49,003 bases of DNA. It comes from Davidsoniella eucalypti. Taxonomy: Eukaryota > Ascomycota > Sordariomycetes > Microascales > Ceratocystidaceae. A program made the position numbers and the translations under genes. Every line of letters begins with the position of its first letter. Position 1 is the first letter of the stretch. The DNA is taken from assembly GCA_004009845.1 (NCBI GenBank), contig RMBW01000185.1, positions 1 to 49,003 on the forward strand, given 5' to 3'. The notes beneath the pieces are model-generated. The model was given only the letters and a program-made list of their open reading frames with translations. It was not told the DNA's origin and ran no database searches. Positions 30,156-41,145 of this stretch are shown piece by piece.

Positions 30156-32489
30156 TAGGTATTATTCGGCGGCGTTGCGGGCGGAAACGTGCATACATTT
30201 CAGTCTGGGCACCCTTGTCCCTATTTTCAAAACGGTTCAGATCTAAACGGATCGGTGATTGGCCAAAATCTATTAATAAATAAGAATTTATCTATGACTT
30301 TGCTTAGTAAAAAAAAAAATTTAAGTTTCAATTTTTTGGTTTCAATTTTTTTTTAACAAATAATTTTCTGAAGTTTTTAAAGTTTTTTCTTTTAAAATTT
30401 TTTTTTTTTAGGAATCAAACAAATTAGAATTTTTTTACTTTCGAGGTTTTTCCACAAATAACTTTCTAAAGTTTTTTTTTCTTGCAATTATTTTCACAAA
30501 ATAATCTTTTGAAAATTTTAAATTCTTTTAGAAAATCCCTTTATTCAATTTATAGGGAGCAAAATATAATTCAATTTTGCTATCAATTTTATTTATTTAT
30601 TAATCTTGTTTAACAATAGAGCTATGACGATATCACTAAGAACGTGTTCGTGATATTTATAATTATAGATTATAATGTTTAGATCTACGGGGGAATTAGA
30701 AAGTTAATAATACTAACGAAGTATTTCATACTTTTGTGTAAAGTAGTAATGTGTATTCAGAATTGGTTAAAGCTTTGAGGTGTTTTTTTACAAATATGTC
30801 GAGCATAAACGTGACGTATAGCTTCAGGGAGGAAACTAACTAGCATGCCGTTTTTGAGTATTTTTTTTTCACTAAGCAGCACATAATATATGAACGGTTC
30901 TTTAAAAGAACCGCAGCAGAACTGCTAGTATTTGGACACAAATAGGACTGCAATCAATTTACTGGATCAAACGCACTAGAAACGGCAAGTTATAAGTACA
31001 CCAAGGGCAGGTCTACATACTCATTAAGCATTAAGTGAAAGGATCTAGGACCCAATCTTGTTGGCTGTGGTATCTACCACAGCCGTTACTTTTGTCTATA
31101 TAAGGAGGCCGTCTCCCCTCCTTATTCTTGTCTAGTTCTTTTCTTCCCTCTCTATCTTCTTTAACTTCTTCAAATACATTACCATCTCTACTTCTGCAAG
31201 CCTCGTTCTCGTCGTAGATCGTCACATTAAGGGTAAAGTACAAGAATTTGTATTAGTCAGATACAGCAAGATGTAGAAAATGTTACCAAATATGTCAAGT
31301 ACTATCACAATAAACACTCAAGGCGATGTAGAAGAATATCCTAATTAAATATAAGATTGAAGACTTGGTTTAAAATAACATACTGACAGTAATTCTCCAC
31401 AAAATGCATAGACATATTGATTAAATAAAGTAATTCGTACTCATAGTATACTATATATCATTAGGATTTCTACGATACAAAGCAGGTATCTAGGTACGAT
31501 AGAGAAATAGAGTCAATTAAATTTAAAAGGATAGAGAGCCAAGCAAGGTAATATAACAAGCTGATTTAATATATTACCGGGCATTACAGCACAATTGGCA
31601 GGACAGACACCCACTTGCTATATCTATCTATATGATGATATTGAGTGCTATTGAAAAGGGAAATAAAATGAAAAGAATTCTAGAGAAAAACGACAGTATA
31701 TATAAGTATTACTATATATTTGAATTATGTTCTTTCGCTGTAAGTAGAATGACAAGACTAATATGGAACTTCAAATTACAAACAACTTTAGGTACTTATA
31801 CCATTAGAATAGCATGACATTGGGTGCTTGGGATTTAGAGTTTACATGATTGATAAAACAACAAGAGAAGTAGTCGCAACTGGCACAGTTGGTATTTTAA
31901 AACCTACATAGTAATCACTTTCTATCGTATTTGCAGGATATATTGATCACAAAATGATTCCCGATTTATAATAAGTTGAGATGGTCGGCAAAACATAAGA
32001 GCAAAGACCAAGTTTGTCGAGAAAATGCTCTATAAACATGTAAGAAGGACACTCGTAGTAAAATCAGGAATGATCAATGACTTACTGTAAGTTTTGTAGT
32101 TCTAACGGAATGTTGCATTTCAAGGGAAATGTAATAAGGTAAGACATAAAGATTGGGCAAGAATATAGTAAATGGTAAACTATCAAAGATTGTAGACCCC
32201 AAATACTAGCAATAGTTTGTTAGAAAATGGTTAATAAATACTGGGTTGTGTTATTGAGTATCGAGAGAAAATTACATTGGCTAATTAACAGAGAAAGAGT
32301 TATGAATGAGTCACAACTGCAAACTAGGCGATTGGGAAATGATTGTATAATCAGTCACTGAAGTATAGTTCTCTACATAGTACAAATGTTGACTATTAAG
32401 TACATCAAAGAAATGAATGTGTTGTCGGCAATTAAGGTATGACTATTCATTGAGTGACTCCAGCTCAGTAAGTATATGAATGTCAACCC
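30156..32489 (+). repeat. Subtelomeric block S2
   Basis: Near-identical second copy of S1, starting with the same 18-bp motif. It differs by a solo LTR insertion, a few substitutions and a short indel near 30835. It ends where the motif recurs and S3 begins, head to tail. No genes seen. Confidence 0.92.
31036..31226 (+). mobile_element. Solo LTR of the element F family (191 bp), polymorphic against S1
   Basis: TGAAAGG...GTCACA, with target duplication TTAAG (31031-31035, 31227-31231). S1 has the unfilled site, a single TTAAG at 19359-19363. It therefore inserted after the S1/S2 duplication. Confidence 0.97.
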
Positions 32490-33073
32490 TAGGTATTATT
32501 CGGCGGCTGTTGACAGCTAAACACACATACAAAAGAGGGCGAGGGCTCCCTTCCTTACGATGGACATGTATCTAATTCAACCGGACATGTGATTGGATAA
32601 ATACATCTAGAAAAGTGGGTTTTTTTCGGGATTTTGCTTACGAGTAATATGTTTGTCAGCAGAAAAAATTGGTACTAGCTCTAGGAAATAAGCCTGCCTT
32701 TTCCGATTTTTTTCACTTTAAAAGACAGAAGCAGTAATAATATTTGGTTTGAATGGTACTAAAATAATTTTACAGGGCCATACGCACTAGCAAAGGTAAG
32801 TTATAGGTGCAAGGACAAATCTTCATAGCTATAAGATTAATGAATTAAAAAAGAATTTTAAAATGATTGAAGACTTGATTTTAAAAATAACACACAGACA
32901 ATTCTCTATACAATACATAGATGCCTTGAATAAATAGGTAATTGATGATTCAATTAATGGCATAAGTCATATATTTTGCTTCTGAAAGAATAAGTGCCAA
33001 AGCTCTTCTGTTAGTACAGAATTCACTAACCATAAAACAATGAATGCAGGGCTGTTATCTATTAAAATTGAAG

Positions 33074-33130
33074 GTCTTTCAATTTTTATTTATTTCATTA
33101 ATATATAGCTATAGAGCTATGAAGATGTTG
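33074..33130 (-). mobile_element. Micro-LINE insertion (g)
   Basis: A T-rich tract, then TTCATTAATATATAGC and AGAGCTATGAAGATG, the reverse of the LINE 3' tail. AAAATTGAAG occurs on both sides (33064-33073, 33131-33140), a probable target duplication. The homologous site near 40665 lacks the insert. Confidence 0.6.
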
Positions 33131-33554
33131 AAAATTGAAGTTGTTTTTGCGGCTATCATGCGGTCTTTTGGAACTAATTAAACTATACTGTAAAGATAAG
33201 CATACTTGCCAGTGTTTCTTGTCAATTCTAGAAATAAAAAAGGCAATAGAACAACATAAAATATCTAAAGGGAGATTTTGATCAAGGTAACGAAAAGAGT
33301 AATGTGATATGAATAGACTACTTTTTATCAGGAGTACAGGGCAACAACTGCTTGGTATCATTTGTAATAATGATAGATATAAATATAGACAATATCGTAA
33401 GTGAAGGCAAAGGTGGATAGTTTGAGTTTGTAAGAGTGTAAGTAATTTTTAAGGCTTCAGGTAAAGTTAGAAGGTAGAAATAGGCTGAAACAAAAATTAA
33501 ACAGGCTGCAAGCATTCCAGAAGAGGACATTAGTAGGTTTTAAGAAACGCTACA

Positions 33555-33606
33555 ATCTTCATAGCTCTATAGCTCCATAAGATAAATGAATTAAAAAAAA
33601 AAAAAA
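33555..33606 (+). mobile_element. Micro-LINE insertion (a), 52 bp with 13-bp TSD
   Basis: The last 36 or so bases of the LINE 3' UTR (ATCTTCATAGCTCTATAGC and on) plus a poly(A) tail. It is flanked by AAGAAACGCTACA (33542-33554, 33607-33619). The paralogous site at 47523-47540 is empty. Confidence 0.92.
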
Positions 33607-33668
33607 AAGAAACGCTACAGGGTTGAATTAGTGTCGACAGATTTAGAAATAAGGTCTATAAATAACAT

Positions 33669-33718
33669 GTTTATAGCTCTATAGCTCCGTATGATTACTG
33701 AATTTTTTTAAAAAAAAG
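33669..33718 (+). mobile_element. Micro-LINE insertion (b), older copy shared by two blocks
   Basis: TATAGCTCTATAGCTCCGT, then GATTACTGAATT and an A/T-rich tail. The homologous position 47599-47651 has the same insertion, so it predates the duplication of these blocks. No clear target duplication remains. Confidence 0.7.
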
Positions 33719-34644
33719 ATTTAAAATATAACCTAAAAGATTTGAATTAAAAATCAAGTTGATTGCATGCAGAAATTCACTCGTAGAATACTAAATATTT
33801 CTTGGGAGTTCTACAATATAAAGCAAGTATCTAGGTACAATATAGAAAGATAGTCAACAAATTTGAAAAGGATAGTTAGCCAAACAAGATAATATAACAA
33901 GTAGATTTAATGGATATTACTGGGAATTATAGCACAATAGCGACAGACACTAACTTGATATGTCTATCTATATAATAATAGTTAGTGCTATTGAGAATGG
34001 AAATAAGATGCAAATAATTCGGGAGGATAAAGGTAGTGTATGTAAGTATTACTATGTATTTCAGTTAGGTTCTTTAGTTGTAAGAAGAATCACAAGACTA
34101 ACATGGCAGCAGTTCAAATTATCAACAACTTTAGGTACTTATACCATTACAATAGCATGACATTAGGTGGTTGGGATTTAGAGCTTACATGATTGATAAA
34201 ACAACAAGTGTAGTGGTAGCAACTGGCACAGTTGGCATTTTAATACTGAACTTACATAGCAATCACTTTCTGTAGTATCTGCAGGATATATTGTTCACTG
34301 AATGATTCCGGACTTATAATGCAAGTTAATATCGTCGCTAAAACACATGAGCAAAGACCAAGTTTGTTTAGAAGAAGTTCTACATAGTCATGAGTAAGAA
34401 GAATGGTAGTAGTATAATCAGCAATGATCAAGGACTTACAGTAAGTTATGTACGTAGTTCTAAAGGAATGTTTCATTGCAAGGGAAATGTAATAAGACGT
34501 ATATAAATTATGTAAGAATACCAAGAGCTCAGCACTCAAAAAGACCAAAAAATCAGCGAAAATTAATACAATTTTGCTCGAATCCATCTCAAAACACGTT
34601 TAAAATACTTAACTCATCTCTACGAATCTATTAATACCAGTTGC

Positions 34645-35346
34645 ATGATGGCGCACGCCATGCGCGATGCATTAAGGGCGATTGAAGCCTCGAAAGACGG
34701 CGAAAGCCCAACGGTCACCCCCACTGAATCAATCAGCCTCGTACCAACACACATGGACGACAGCGAAATGACCGACGAAATCAACACCACCATCAACAAA
34801 AACAACAAAAACAAACGCCGCATCGAGGAGATCGAGCTACCAAGCTCTGTTCAGACTACACAGAGCACCAACAAGCTTCTGCTTATCGGTGGTGGCAAGA
34901 TTCCCTCCCCCAAGCACATCCGTGACTTGGTTAACTGCAATGGAGAAATGAAGGCCATTGAGGTGAGGCTGACCTCGAAGAATAACATCAGCATCACATG
35001 CAGCAGCACCTCCGCGAAGGCCAGCCTCCTCAAAACTAAGGACAGCTGGATGGCACGCCTCCGGCCTTTGGGCTGGAAGGACTGCATCGAGCCTGAAAAC
35101 TGGCAACGCCTTGTGATGCACGGGATGCGTCTCGAAGAGATCGATAACTTTGCTGAAGAATTCTACGACAGCAATGGCATCGAGGCCCTCCCGAGAGTGC
35201 GCATACTACGCAAACCTCGCCCAGGACAGACGGTCGGATCCGTCGTGTTTACTGTCCTGAACCAGGCAAGTGCGTCTGCTTGTCTCAACAAGCAGATGTT
35301 CTTTGTTGCGCAAAAAGTCAAGATTGTTAAGTATTTTTATGATTAG
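34645..35346 (+). CDS. LINE E ORF1 (Gag-like RNA-binding protein), shortened
   Basis: 233 residues starting at the first ATG of the element (ATGATGGCG). ORF1 proteins of Tad-type LINEs bind the element RNA. An N-terminal polar, Asn/Lys-rich region is followed by a globular part (HIRDLVNCNGEMKAIEVRLTS, MHGMRLEEIDNFAEEFY, LPRVRILRKPRPGQTVGSVVF). The zinc knuckles usual after the VKIVKY position in this family are missing; the frame stops at once. ORF1 and ORF2 overlap in ATGATTAG (35339-35346). This may be an internal deletion that removed the ORF1 end. Confidence 0.8.
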   Translation: MMAHAMRDALRAIEASKDGESPTVTPTESISLVPTHMDDSEMTDEINTTINKNNKNKRRIEEIELPSSVQTTQSTNKLLLIGGGKIPSPKHIRDLVNCNGEMKAIEVRLTSKNNISITCSSTSAKASLLKTKDSWMARLRPLGWKDCIEPENWQRLVMHGMRLEEIDNFAEEFYDSNGIEALPRVRILRKPRPGQTVGSVVFTVLNQASASACLNKQMFFVAQKVKIVKYFYD

Positions 35347-36121
35347 AAAACTCACGATCTTTCAGCATAACCAGGGAAAGCGTAAAGGCATTTTGGACCA
35401 TCTCTTTGGATTAGCAATAACGCAGAGAGTGGAGATATTGTGCATTCAAGAACCCTGGGTATGGAAAAAAGAAGGCAAATGGATTTTCCAGGACCACCAA
35501 AACTTTCACACCGTCAAACCAGCTTTATCTCTGCTAACAAGACCAAGGGTCGTGACCTATATCCAAAAGGACATTGACTTCACAATAGAAAAGCCTCTCG
35601 ACATCGCAAGCAGCGATATTCAATGCATAAGACTTCATATAGACGCGCAACCATTATTGGTCAACCTCTACAACCATCCGACCCAACCCCTTTTACAGCA
35701 CCCGCTTGTCCAGCAATGGCAGGTTGGGAGTGGCATCATAGTCGGGGACTTCAACACTCATCATCCATGGTGGTCTGTGAACTGTGAGCAATCACAGCAT
35801 GCAGATGAAGTCGTTGGTTGGTTGCAGAGGAACAATGCGGACTTGGTGGTGGATCCCGAGAATGCTCTGGTCAACAGAGGCACTTTCTTCACCACCAGGT
35901 CGCAGAAAATATCAATCATCGATCTCGCCTTCCTCACCGGGCAGATGAAGCAAACGAAAACTAGTTGGACGTGTGAAGGTCTCCACGGTTCGGATCACCA
36001 GTGCATTAAATTGCAGTTCCACGACGCCCGAAAAAACGAAAAAGAGACAGAAAAAAAAATATATAACTTGAAAAAAAAAGGACTGGAAACAGTTCAGAGA
36101 GAGCCTCAAAAAAAGGAGGCA
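35339..36121 (+). CDS. LINE E ORF2, APE-type endonuclease part
   Basis: Starts at ATG 35339, within the stop of ORF1. An upstream start at 35270 has no homology. The domain nicks target DNA to prime reverse transcription. Visible motifs are KLTIFQHNQGKRKG, CIQEPW (the catalytic Glu), VGDFNTHHPWW, SIIDLAF and GSDHQCIKL, all expected for APE-like endonucleases. Then comes a lysine-rich linker containing two long A-runs. The frame ends at TAA 36122-36124, but the downstream part is in the same frame, so this is a single nonsense change. Confidence 0.85.
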
Positions 36122-36124
36122 TAA

Positions 36125-37972
36125 GTATTAGAAAATCTCAAAAAAAGAGATACTCGACCGGATCTGGCAGCCATTCTGACCGCCGCCATCCAGGATACCT
36201 GCGCAGAGGTGATGCCGAAGGCTCGCATCTGCCCCCGGAGTAAGCCTTGGTGGAACGACGAACTCAAGCTATTGAGGAAGTCCTTCCTGAGGGCTGAACG
36301 ACATTGGAAGAAGGATAAGATCTGTCACACGGAGTACAAAGAAAAACGAAACAGGTACTTCCATGCCATTATCAAAACCAAAACTAACTATTTCAACTCT
36401 TTCTTAGAGCAAGCAACCGGTGACGAAGTCTTCACTGCTATGAGATACACGAAACCCACAACCGACTCGTATATACAACCACTCGAGGAAAATGGTGTCA
36501 AGGCTGAGTCTTTCGACGACCAAGCTAAGATGCTACTGAATCTTGTGGGCGGCGAAAAAGGTGAGTCCCTTGAGGACGAAGACACTCTACCCATCCCACA
36601 TCACGAGAACTCGAAATGGCCTTGGTCTAACATCTCTACCATTGAGATTGAAAGAGCTATCATGACCTCAAACCCTAAGAAGTCTGCTGGACCAGATGGG
36701 ATTAATTTCCAAATGATCCAAAATGCGTATAGGGCCATCCCCGAGGTCTTCCACTATGTCTACACGGAGCTATTCACTAAAGGACAGTGTCCTAAGTTGT
36801 GGCGCCAGGGCATTGGAGTGATATTGAAAAAACCCAACAAGCCAGACTATTCCCGTATCAAGGCATATCGGATTATCACGCTGCTGAACTGCTTAGGTAA
36901 AGTATTGGAACGAATTTTTGCACAGAGACTTGGTTTCTTGGCTGCAACAAAGGACGACCTGCTTCACCCAACGCAGTTTGGCGGACGGAAACAACGATCG
37001 ACGATCGATGCAGCAATGGTTCTCATGGACCAAGTCAAGTCATGGAAAGAACAGGGCCTGAAATCGAGTATTGCACTACTTGATATCAAAGGCGCTTTCG
37101 ACCATGTTAATAGGGATACCCTACTGTGGCACTGCAGAGATCTAGGTCTTCCGAATAACTGCACCCAATGGATTGCAGCCTTCCTTCAAAAGAGGAAGGT
37201 CCAGATATGTTTTGATGGCAAACGAACAAACTTCTATACCATTGACCAGGGCATACCGCAAGGCAGCCCGATCTCCCCTATTCTGTTCTTGATTTATTCG
37301 AGACTTATACACATAAATATCCCCAAATCCATCCAAGTTCATGGCATTCAGCTCTCATACATTGATGATATTCTGATTACGGTAGCTTCAAAAAGCTTTG
37401 CGAGAAATTGCAGAGCTCTAGAGGCTATCGTTGAAGATCTCACCAGGCAAGCCGACGATAGTTCCGTCGAATTTGAGAGTTCCAAGACTGAGCTTCTGCA
37501 TTTAACAAGGAGTAAAGCAGCAAGCAACGAACACATAGACGTCCTAGGGACGACAATCCACCCGTCAGAGAAGATCAAATGGCTAGGAATCTGGCTAGAC
37601 TGTCAGCTGAATTACAGCGTGCATGTCCAAGACAGAGCCCTGAAAGCGACCAGAACCCTAATGGGAATTCAACGGATTTCGCGAAAGTATAGCGGCCTAA
37701 GTTCGAAAGCAACTAGAAATCTGTACCAAGCTGTAATTAGGCCTATCATGGAATATGGTTCGACTCTCTGGTGGACAAAAATGAAACCCATCTCCCGCAA
37801 GAATCATCTTGAAAAAGTACAAAGTTTGGCGATTTCCATGATGCTGGGCACCTACAAACAGGCTCCGAAAAGAGCTTGTGAAATAGAGGCAGGCATCAAA
37901 CCGGTTGAAATCGATTTGGAATGGAATAACCTCAAGTACGGAACAAGAATACTAAAATTCCCCAAGCACCAC
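36125..37972 (+). pseudogene. LINE E ORF2, reverse transcriptase part
   Basis: Continues in frame after the stop (an ATG at 36209 could reinitiate). RT signatures in order: SAGPDGINFQMIQNAY, PDYSRIKAYRIITLLNCLGKVLERI, FGGRKQRSTIDAA, ALLDIKGAFDHVNRD, QGIPQGSPISPILFL, YIDDI (37358-37372) and IKWLGIWLD. At 37967-37972 CACCAC marks the junction of a 212-bp deletion relative to LINE A. The residues the frame encodes after that, up to 38122, are out of register. Confidence 0.9.
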
Positions 37973-39572
37973 ACAAATACCAAAAGTCAAAAAAGAAGAA
38001 GCAAAGGAAATCCACCTGGCAACCCTAGAAAATCTATGGTTAGGAGAAGCCTATTGTTTGTATACCGACGGGTCTATGGAAGGAGAAAAATCCTCCTACG
38101 CCTTTGCCGACATAGACAATAAAACGGTACGGTTTCAAGAGGCAAAAGCCTTAGGGCCTTACACTGAGGTTGCAGACTGCGAAAGCTATGCAATATACAG
38201 AGCCCTCTGCTACGTTCGAAAGCTGCCAATAAGGAAAAGAGTCCTGATCTTTGTCGACAGCCAAGCTGCCATCCAAAGAGTATGGAAGCCTGGAATATTC
38301 ACGAATCTTATAGAGAAGCTAAACCTACAAGACCTAGACACTAGTATAGAAATACACTGGTGCCCAGGCCATGTGTAAAGAACGGGCAGGCAGGAATTCA
38401 AAGGGAAACCAGTGATCACTGGGAGAGTAGTCACTCGAAGGTGGTTTTGGAGTTTTCAGGATAATCGAGTTACACAGAATAATAAATTAAGTAAATCGGG
38501 ACTAAATCAGGACAGGAGCCGGAGCGAAGATAGGAACAAGAGCGGGGACAAGAAGGTAAGAACAGGAGCAGGAGCAAAGATAAGAACAGGAACAGGAACA
38601 AGAAGAGGAGGTTGCACCAGTAGGTCAGGTACACAGGGAGTTGTAAGCTTGGAGGGGGAAGGCAAAAGGAGAACAGAAAAAAGATACAAGCAAGCTATAT
38701 ATGTTAACCCGAGAGAGAAAGAAACAGGAGGGTCTGGTCTACGGACAGAAGTTCGAGGCAATGCCGTGTTGGCTGTGTATGCACTCTAAACCTCAATGCC
38801 ACCAAAATCAATGAGACTGTACATCAAGTCTAAGTCATGCGGAGGTTCTGCGACTCGTACCATCCAGTCGAAGCCTCAATGCATGAATCGTTGTCACCAA
38901 AATTGGAAAGGTGAGACTGTACATCAAGTCTAAGCTTCATGCGGAGGGTCTGCGAGTGTTATTTCATAACACCATGTCGGGATAGAAGGAAATGAGATAG
39001 TGGATAAGCTTGCAAAGGAGGCTCTTGAAAAAAGAGTATGCATCTCTATTGCAACCACTGGGTACATCAAGAAAAAAATCAAGGAGAACATCTTCAAACT
39101 CTGGGACACACTGATCAACCGTGATATCGACAAACTTGGGAATCACTATCGGTCTCTCGGGAAGACAGGAGTGAGTGATCTGAAACCGATTGAAGGCAAG
39201 AAGAGGCTGACAACAACCTACTATCAACTTCTAACGGGAAAGGGCGCTTACCTGCCATACCTAAAGTCCATAGGCAAGGTATCGAACAACATGTGCCGAC
39301 ATTGTCAGCGGGCTATCGAAACTATTCAGCACTTGGTGTTGGAATGTGATAAGTGGCTTGTGCAAAGACAAGAGTTGAAAGAGGGATGTGATGGTGAGAT
39401 AAAAATGAAAGATATATTTAGTAGGGCGAAGCACCAGCAAGCACTGTTAATATTCCTCAAAAAAACAGGAATAGGTGGAAGAGACTGGGGAAAAGTTGAG
39501 GAAGTGACTAACGAGGGTATTGCAAAGGAGGGCGGACCAGTCGCACTTCGAGATGATGAGTGGTGCTGTTGA
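37973..39572 (+). pseudogene. LINE E ORF2, RNase H and C-terminal finger, split by a solo LTR
   Basis: RNase H (YTDGSMEGEKSSYAFADID, DCESYAIYRALCYVRK, FVDSQAAIQRV, IHWCPGH) is readable up to 38373. After the LTR it resumes at 38977 in GIEGNEIVDKLAKEALEKR, and the Cys/His finger (CRHCQRAIETIQHLVLEC) and the shared C terminus WCC follow, with stop at 39570-39572. The domain would remove RNA from the hybrid during second-strand synthesis, but the frame is broken twice. Confidence 0.88.
38374..38971 (-). mobile_element. Solo LTR, family G (598 bp) inside LINE E
   Basis: TGTAAAG...ATAACA with target duplication CCATG (38369-38373, 38972-38976). The same family as 21743-22208, in the opposite orientation. 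One terminus is the palindrome TGTTATTTCATAACA. The ORF at 38412-38789 lies entirely inside it and is not considered a gene. Confidence 0.93.
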
Positions 39573-39735
39573 GAGTCTTGGTGTGTTTGATTTTCTTTGA
39601 TTTTGCGTTACGTTTCTACTTGTTTTCTGTAATGTTTTGTTGTTGGTATTGATTTATTCGTTGTTTCCTTTAAAATCTTCATAGCTCTATAGCTCCATAA
39701 GATAAATGAATTAAAAAAAAAACAATGTAAGAATA

Positions 39736-40035
39736 CAGGAGATGGTAAAACTACTAATGTAATATTAGCATTTAGGTTAAAGATCGTAGAGGCCAAACAT
39801 CAGCAATAGGTTGTTAGAAACGATTTAACAGACGATGGATTGTGTTATTGAATATAAAGATAAGAGTTTATTCGTTAATCAACATAGAAAGAAAAAGAAA
39901 TTTAATTCATCAATCTTATAGAGCTATAGAGCTATGAAGATGTACATAGTAAGAGTTAAATAAGTCACAACTGCAAACTAGGCGATTGGGAAATGAATAA
40001 TTAGTGACTGATATATAGTTCTTTAGACAAGATTT
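39736..40035 (+). repeat. Subtelomeric block S3, distal part
   Basis: Continues S3 after LINE E and aligns with 48437-48690. It contains micro-LINE (c). Homology to the terminal block ends near 40035. Confidence 0.75.
39893..39943 (-). mobile_element. Micro-LINE insertion (c)
   Basis: A T-rich tract, then TTAATTCATCAATC and AGAGCTATGAAGATG (reverse of the LINE tail). It is flanked by ACATAGAAAGA and ACATAGTAAGA (39882-39892, 39944-39954). The homologous sites near 20425, 32290 and 48590 are empty. Confidence 0.85.
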
Positions 40036-41145
40036 TAAATGAAGAACAAGTGTTATTTAATTATAGAAAATGAAGGTAGTAGAATTATATTTTAATTACG
40101 TAATGTCATATTAGCAACTAGATGAGACATTTGGTAGTAATTCGATAAGTGAGATCGGAAAATAGGATATTATTGTAAGGGTTAGAAGGGTTATTGAGAC
40201 GTAGAAGTATAAACAAAGATTAAAAACTCAAAACAAGGAAAACGATTACTGGTTAACAGAAATTGCTTTTGTGTAAGAAATAAACAGTGTATGCTATAAT
40301 TAAATTATAATGAGAACTTGGGAGGGTAAATTCATATAACGTCTTAAAGTAGATCTGAACTTTCGTGTACATTGAAATGAGCATTTAATGGAAATGTAGT
40401 CACTAGATTTTACATAACTTGAAGGTGGATGTGGTATAAGTTGAAATATGACAGAAAGATTTATATATAGGTAAAGTTTCACATTTACTTTTGTAAAACT
40501 AGTAGTAGAATAATTAGCGATTTCTAGTGAAGAGATTGTCAGTCACATAAGATCGAAAGCTAAGTAATAGAACAATGTATTGTATCTATGCGTACATAAT
40601 TCACTATGTATTCTCCGCTGTTGCTCAAGGGATAAAACAATAAATGCAGGACTGTTATTTATTTAAATTGGATTGGTTTTAGTACGAATGAAGTTCGCTG
40701 TTTTTGCGGCTATGATGGGTTTTTAGGGACTAATCACTATACTTTAACGATAACCATACTTGCCACAATCACACTGTGATTACTATCGAGCTACACCGCT
40801 ACTTCCAAATAACCAGCCACAAAATAACCAGCCATATCAATAAGGTCAGGAAAAGTCTTTTCTATTTGTTTACTGAATAACTTACGACAAACTATAATTT
40901 TGTTTATGTTAGTCTTCTTTTTTTTAGGAGTACACTTTACTCACATTACTTACTACCTTAATAAATCGCAATCAACAACAAGCTCAAAATAAATAACTTC
41001 TTAGTCCTCAAACTAGCAACTGTACGTATATGGTTTTGATTCACTGCATGGTTTTAGCTAAGCACTAATATTTTTATCTTGATATAGTCATATCTACTGT
41101 TATTTCACTACCTTATTTACACTCGATTTTAAATCGTCGGAAGCC
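40036..41145 (+). other. Region upstream of the helicase gene
   Basis: AT-rich, no genes seen. 40600-40762 is homologous to S3 (33000-33210), and 40305-40495 occurs inverted at 29868-30135. The start codon context GCCATGG is favourable. A TATA-like AAATAAATAAC lies near 40986, too far to assign with confidence. Confidence 0.55.

Larger units (their letters stand above)
32490..34509 (+). repeat. Subtelomeric block S3, lacking the helicase gene
   Basis: Starts with the 18-bp motif and then diverges from S1/S2. About 33000-33210 matches the region upstream of the helicase (40600-40762). From about 33241 on it matches the region downstream of the helicase (from about 47225). The join at 33210-33241 therefore replaces the whole gene. 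The block resumes after LINE E at 39736 and ends near 40035. Confidence 0.82.
34522..39723 (+). mobile_element. LINE E, full-length Tad-like non-LTR retrotransposon
   Basis: A complete insertion in S3, flanked by the 12-bp target duplication ATGTAAGAATAC (34510-34521, 39724-39735). It has a 123-bp 5' UTR, ORF1, an ORF2 with endonuclease, reverse transcriptase, RNase H and Cys/His finger, and a 3' UTR ending in the micro-LINE signature plus poly(A). It is dead: a stop at 36122-36124, a 212-bp deletion after 37972 and a solo LTR at 38374-38971 break ORF2. Without the LTR and with the deleted part the element would be about 4.8 kb. Confidence 0.95.

Noticed and set aside
18600..33700. Repeat-induced point mutation as the cause of the AT-rich tracts
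   Set aside because: The near-identical S1/S2 blocks and the neighbouring Gypsy copies do not show dense C-to-T differences. The AT-richness looks intrinsic, though a dinucleotide index was not computed.
38412..38789. 125-codon ORF inside LINE E and its counterpart at 21868-22080
   Set aside because: Both lie wholly within family G solo LTRs and have low-complexity composition typical of the LTR.
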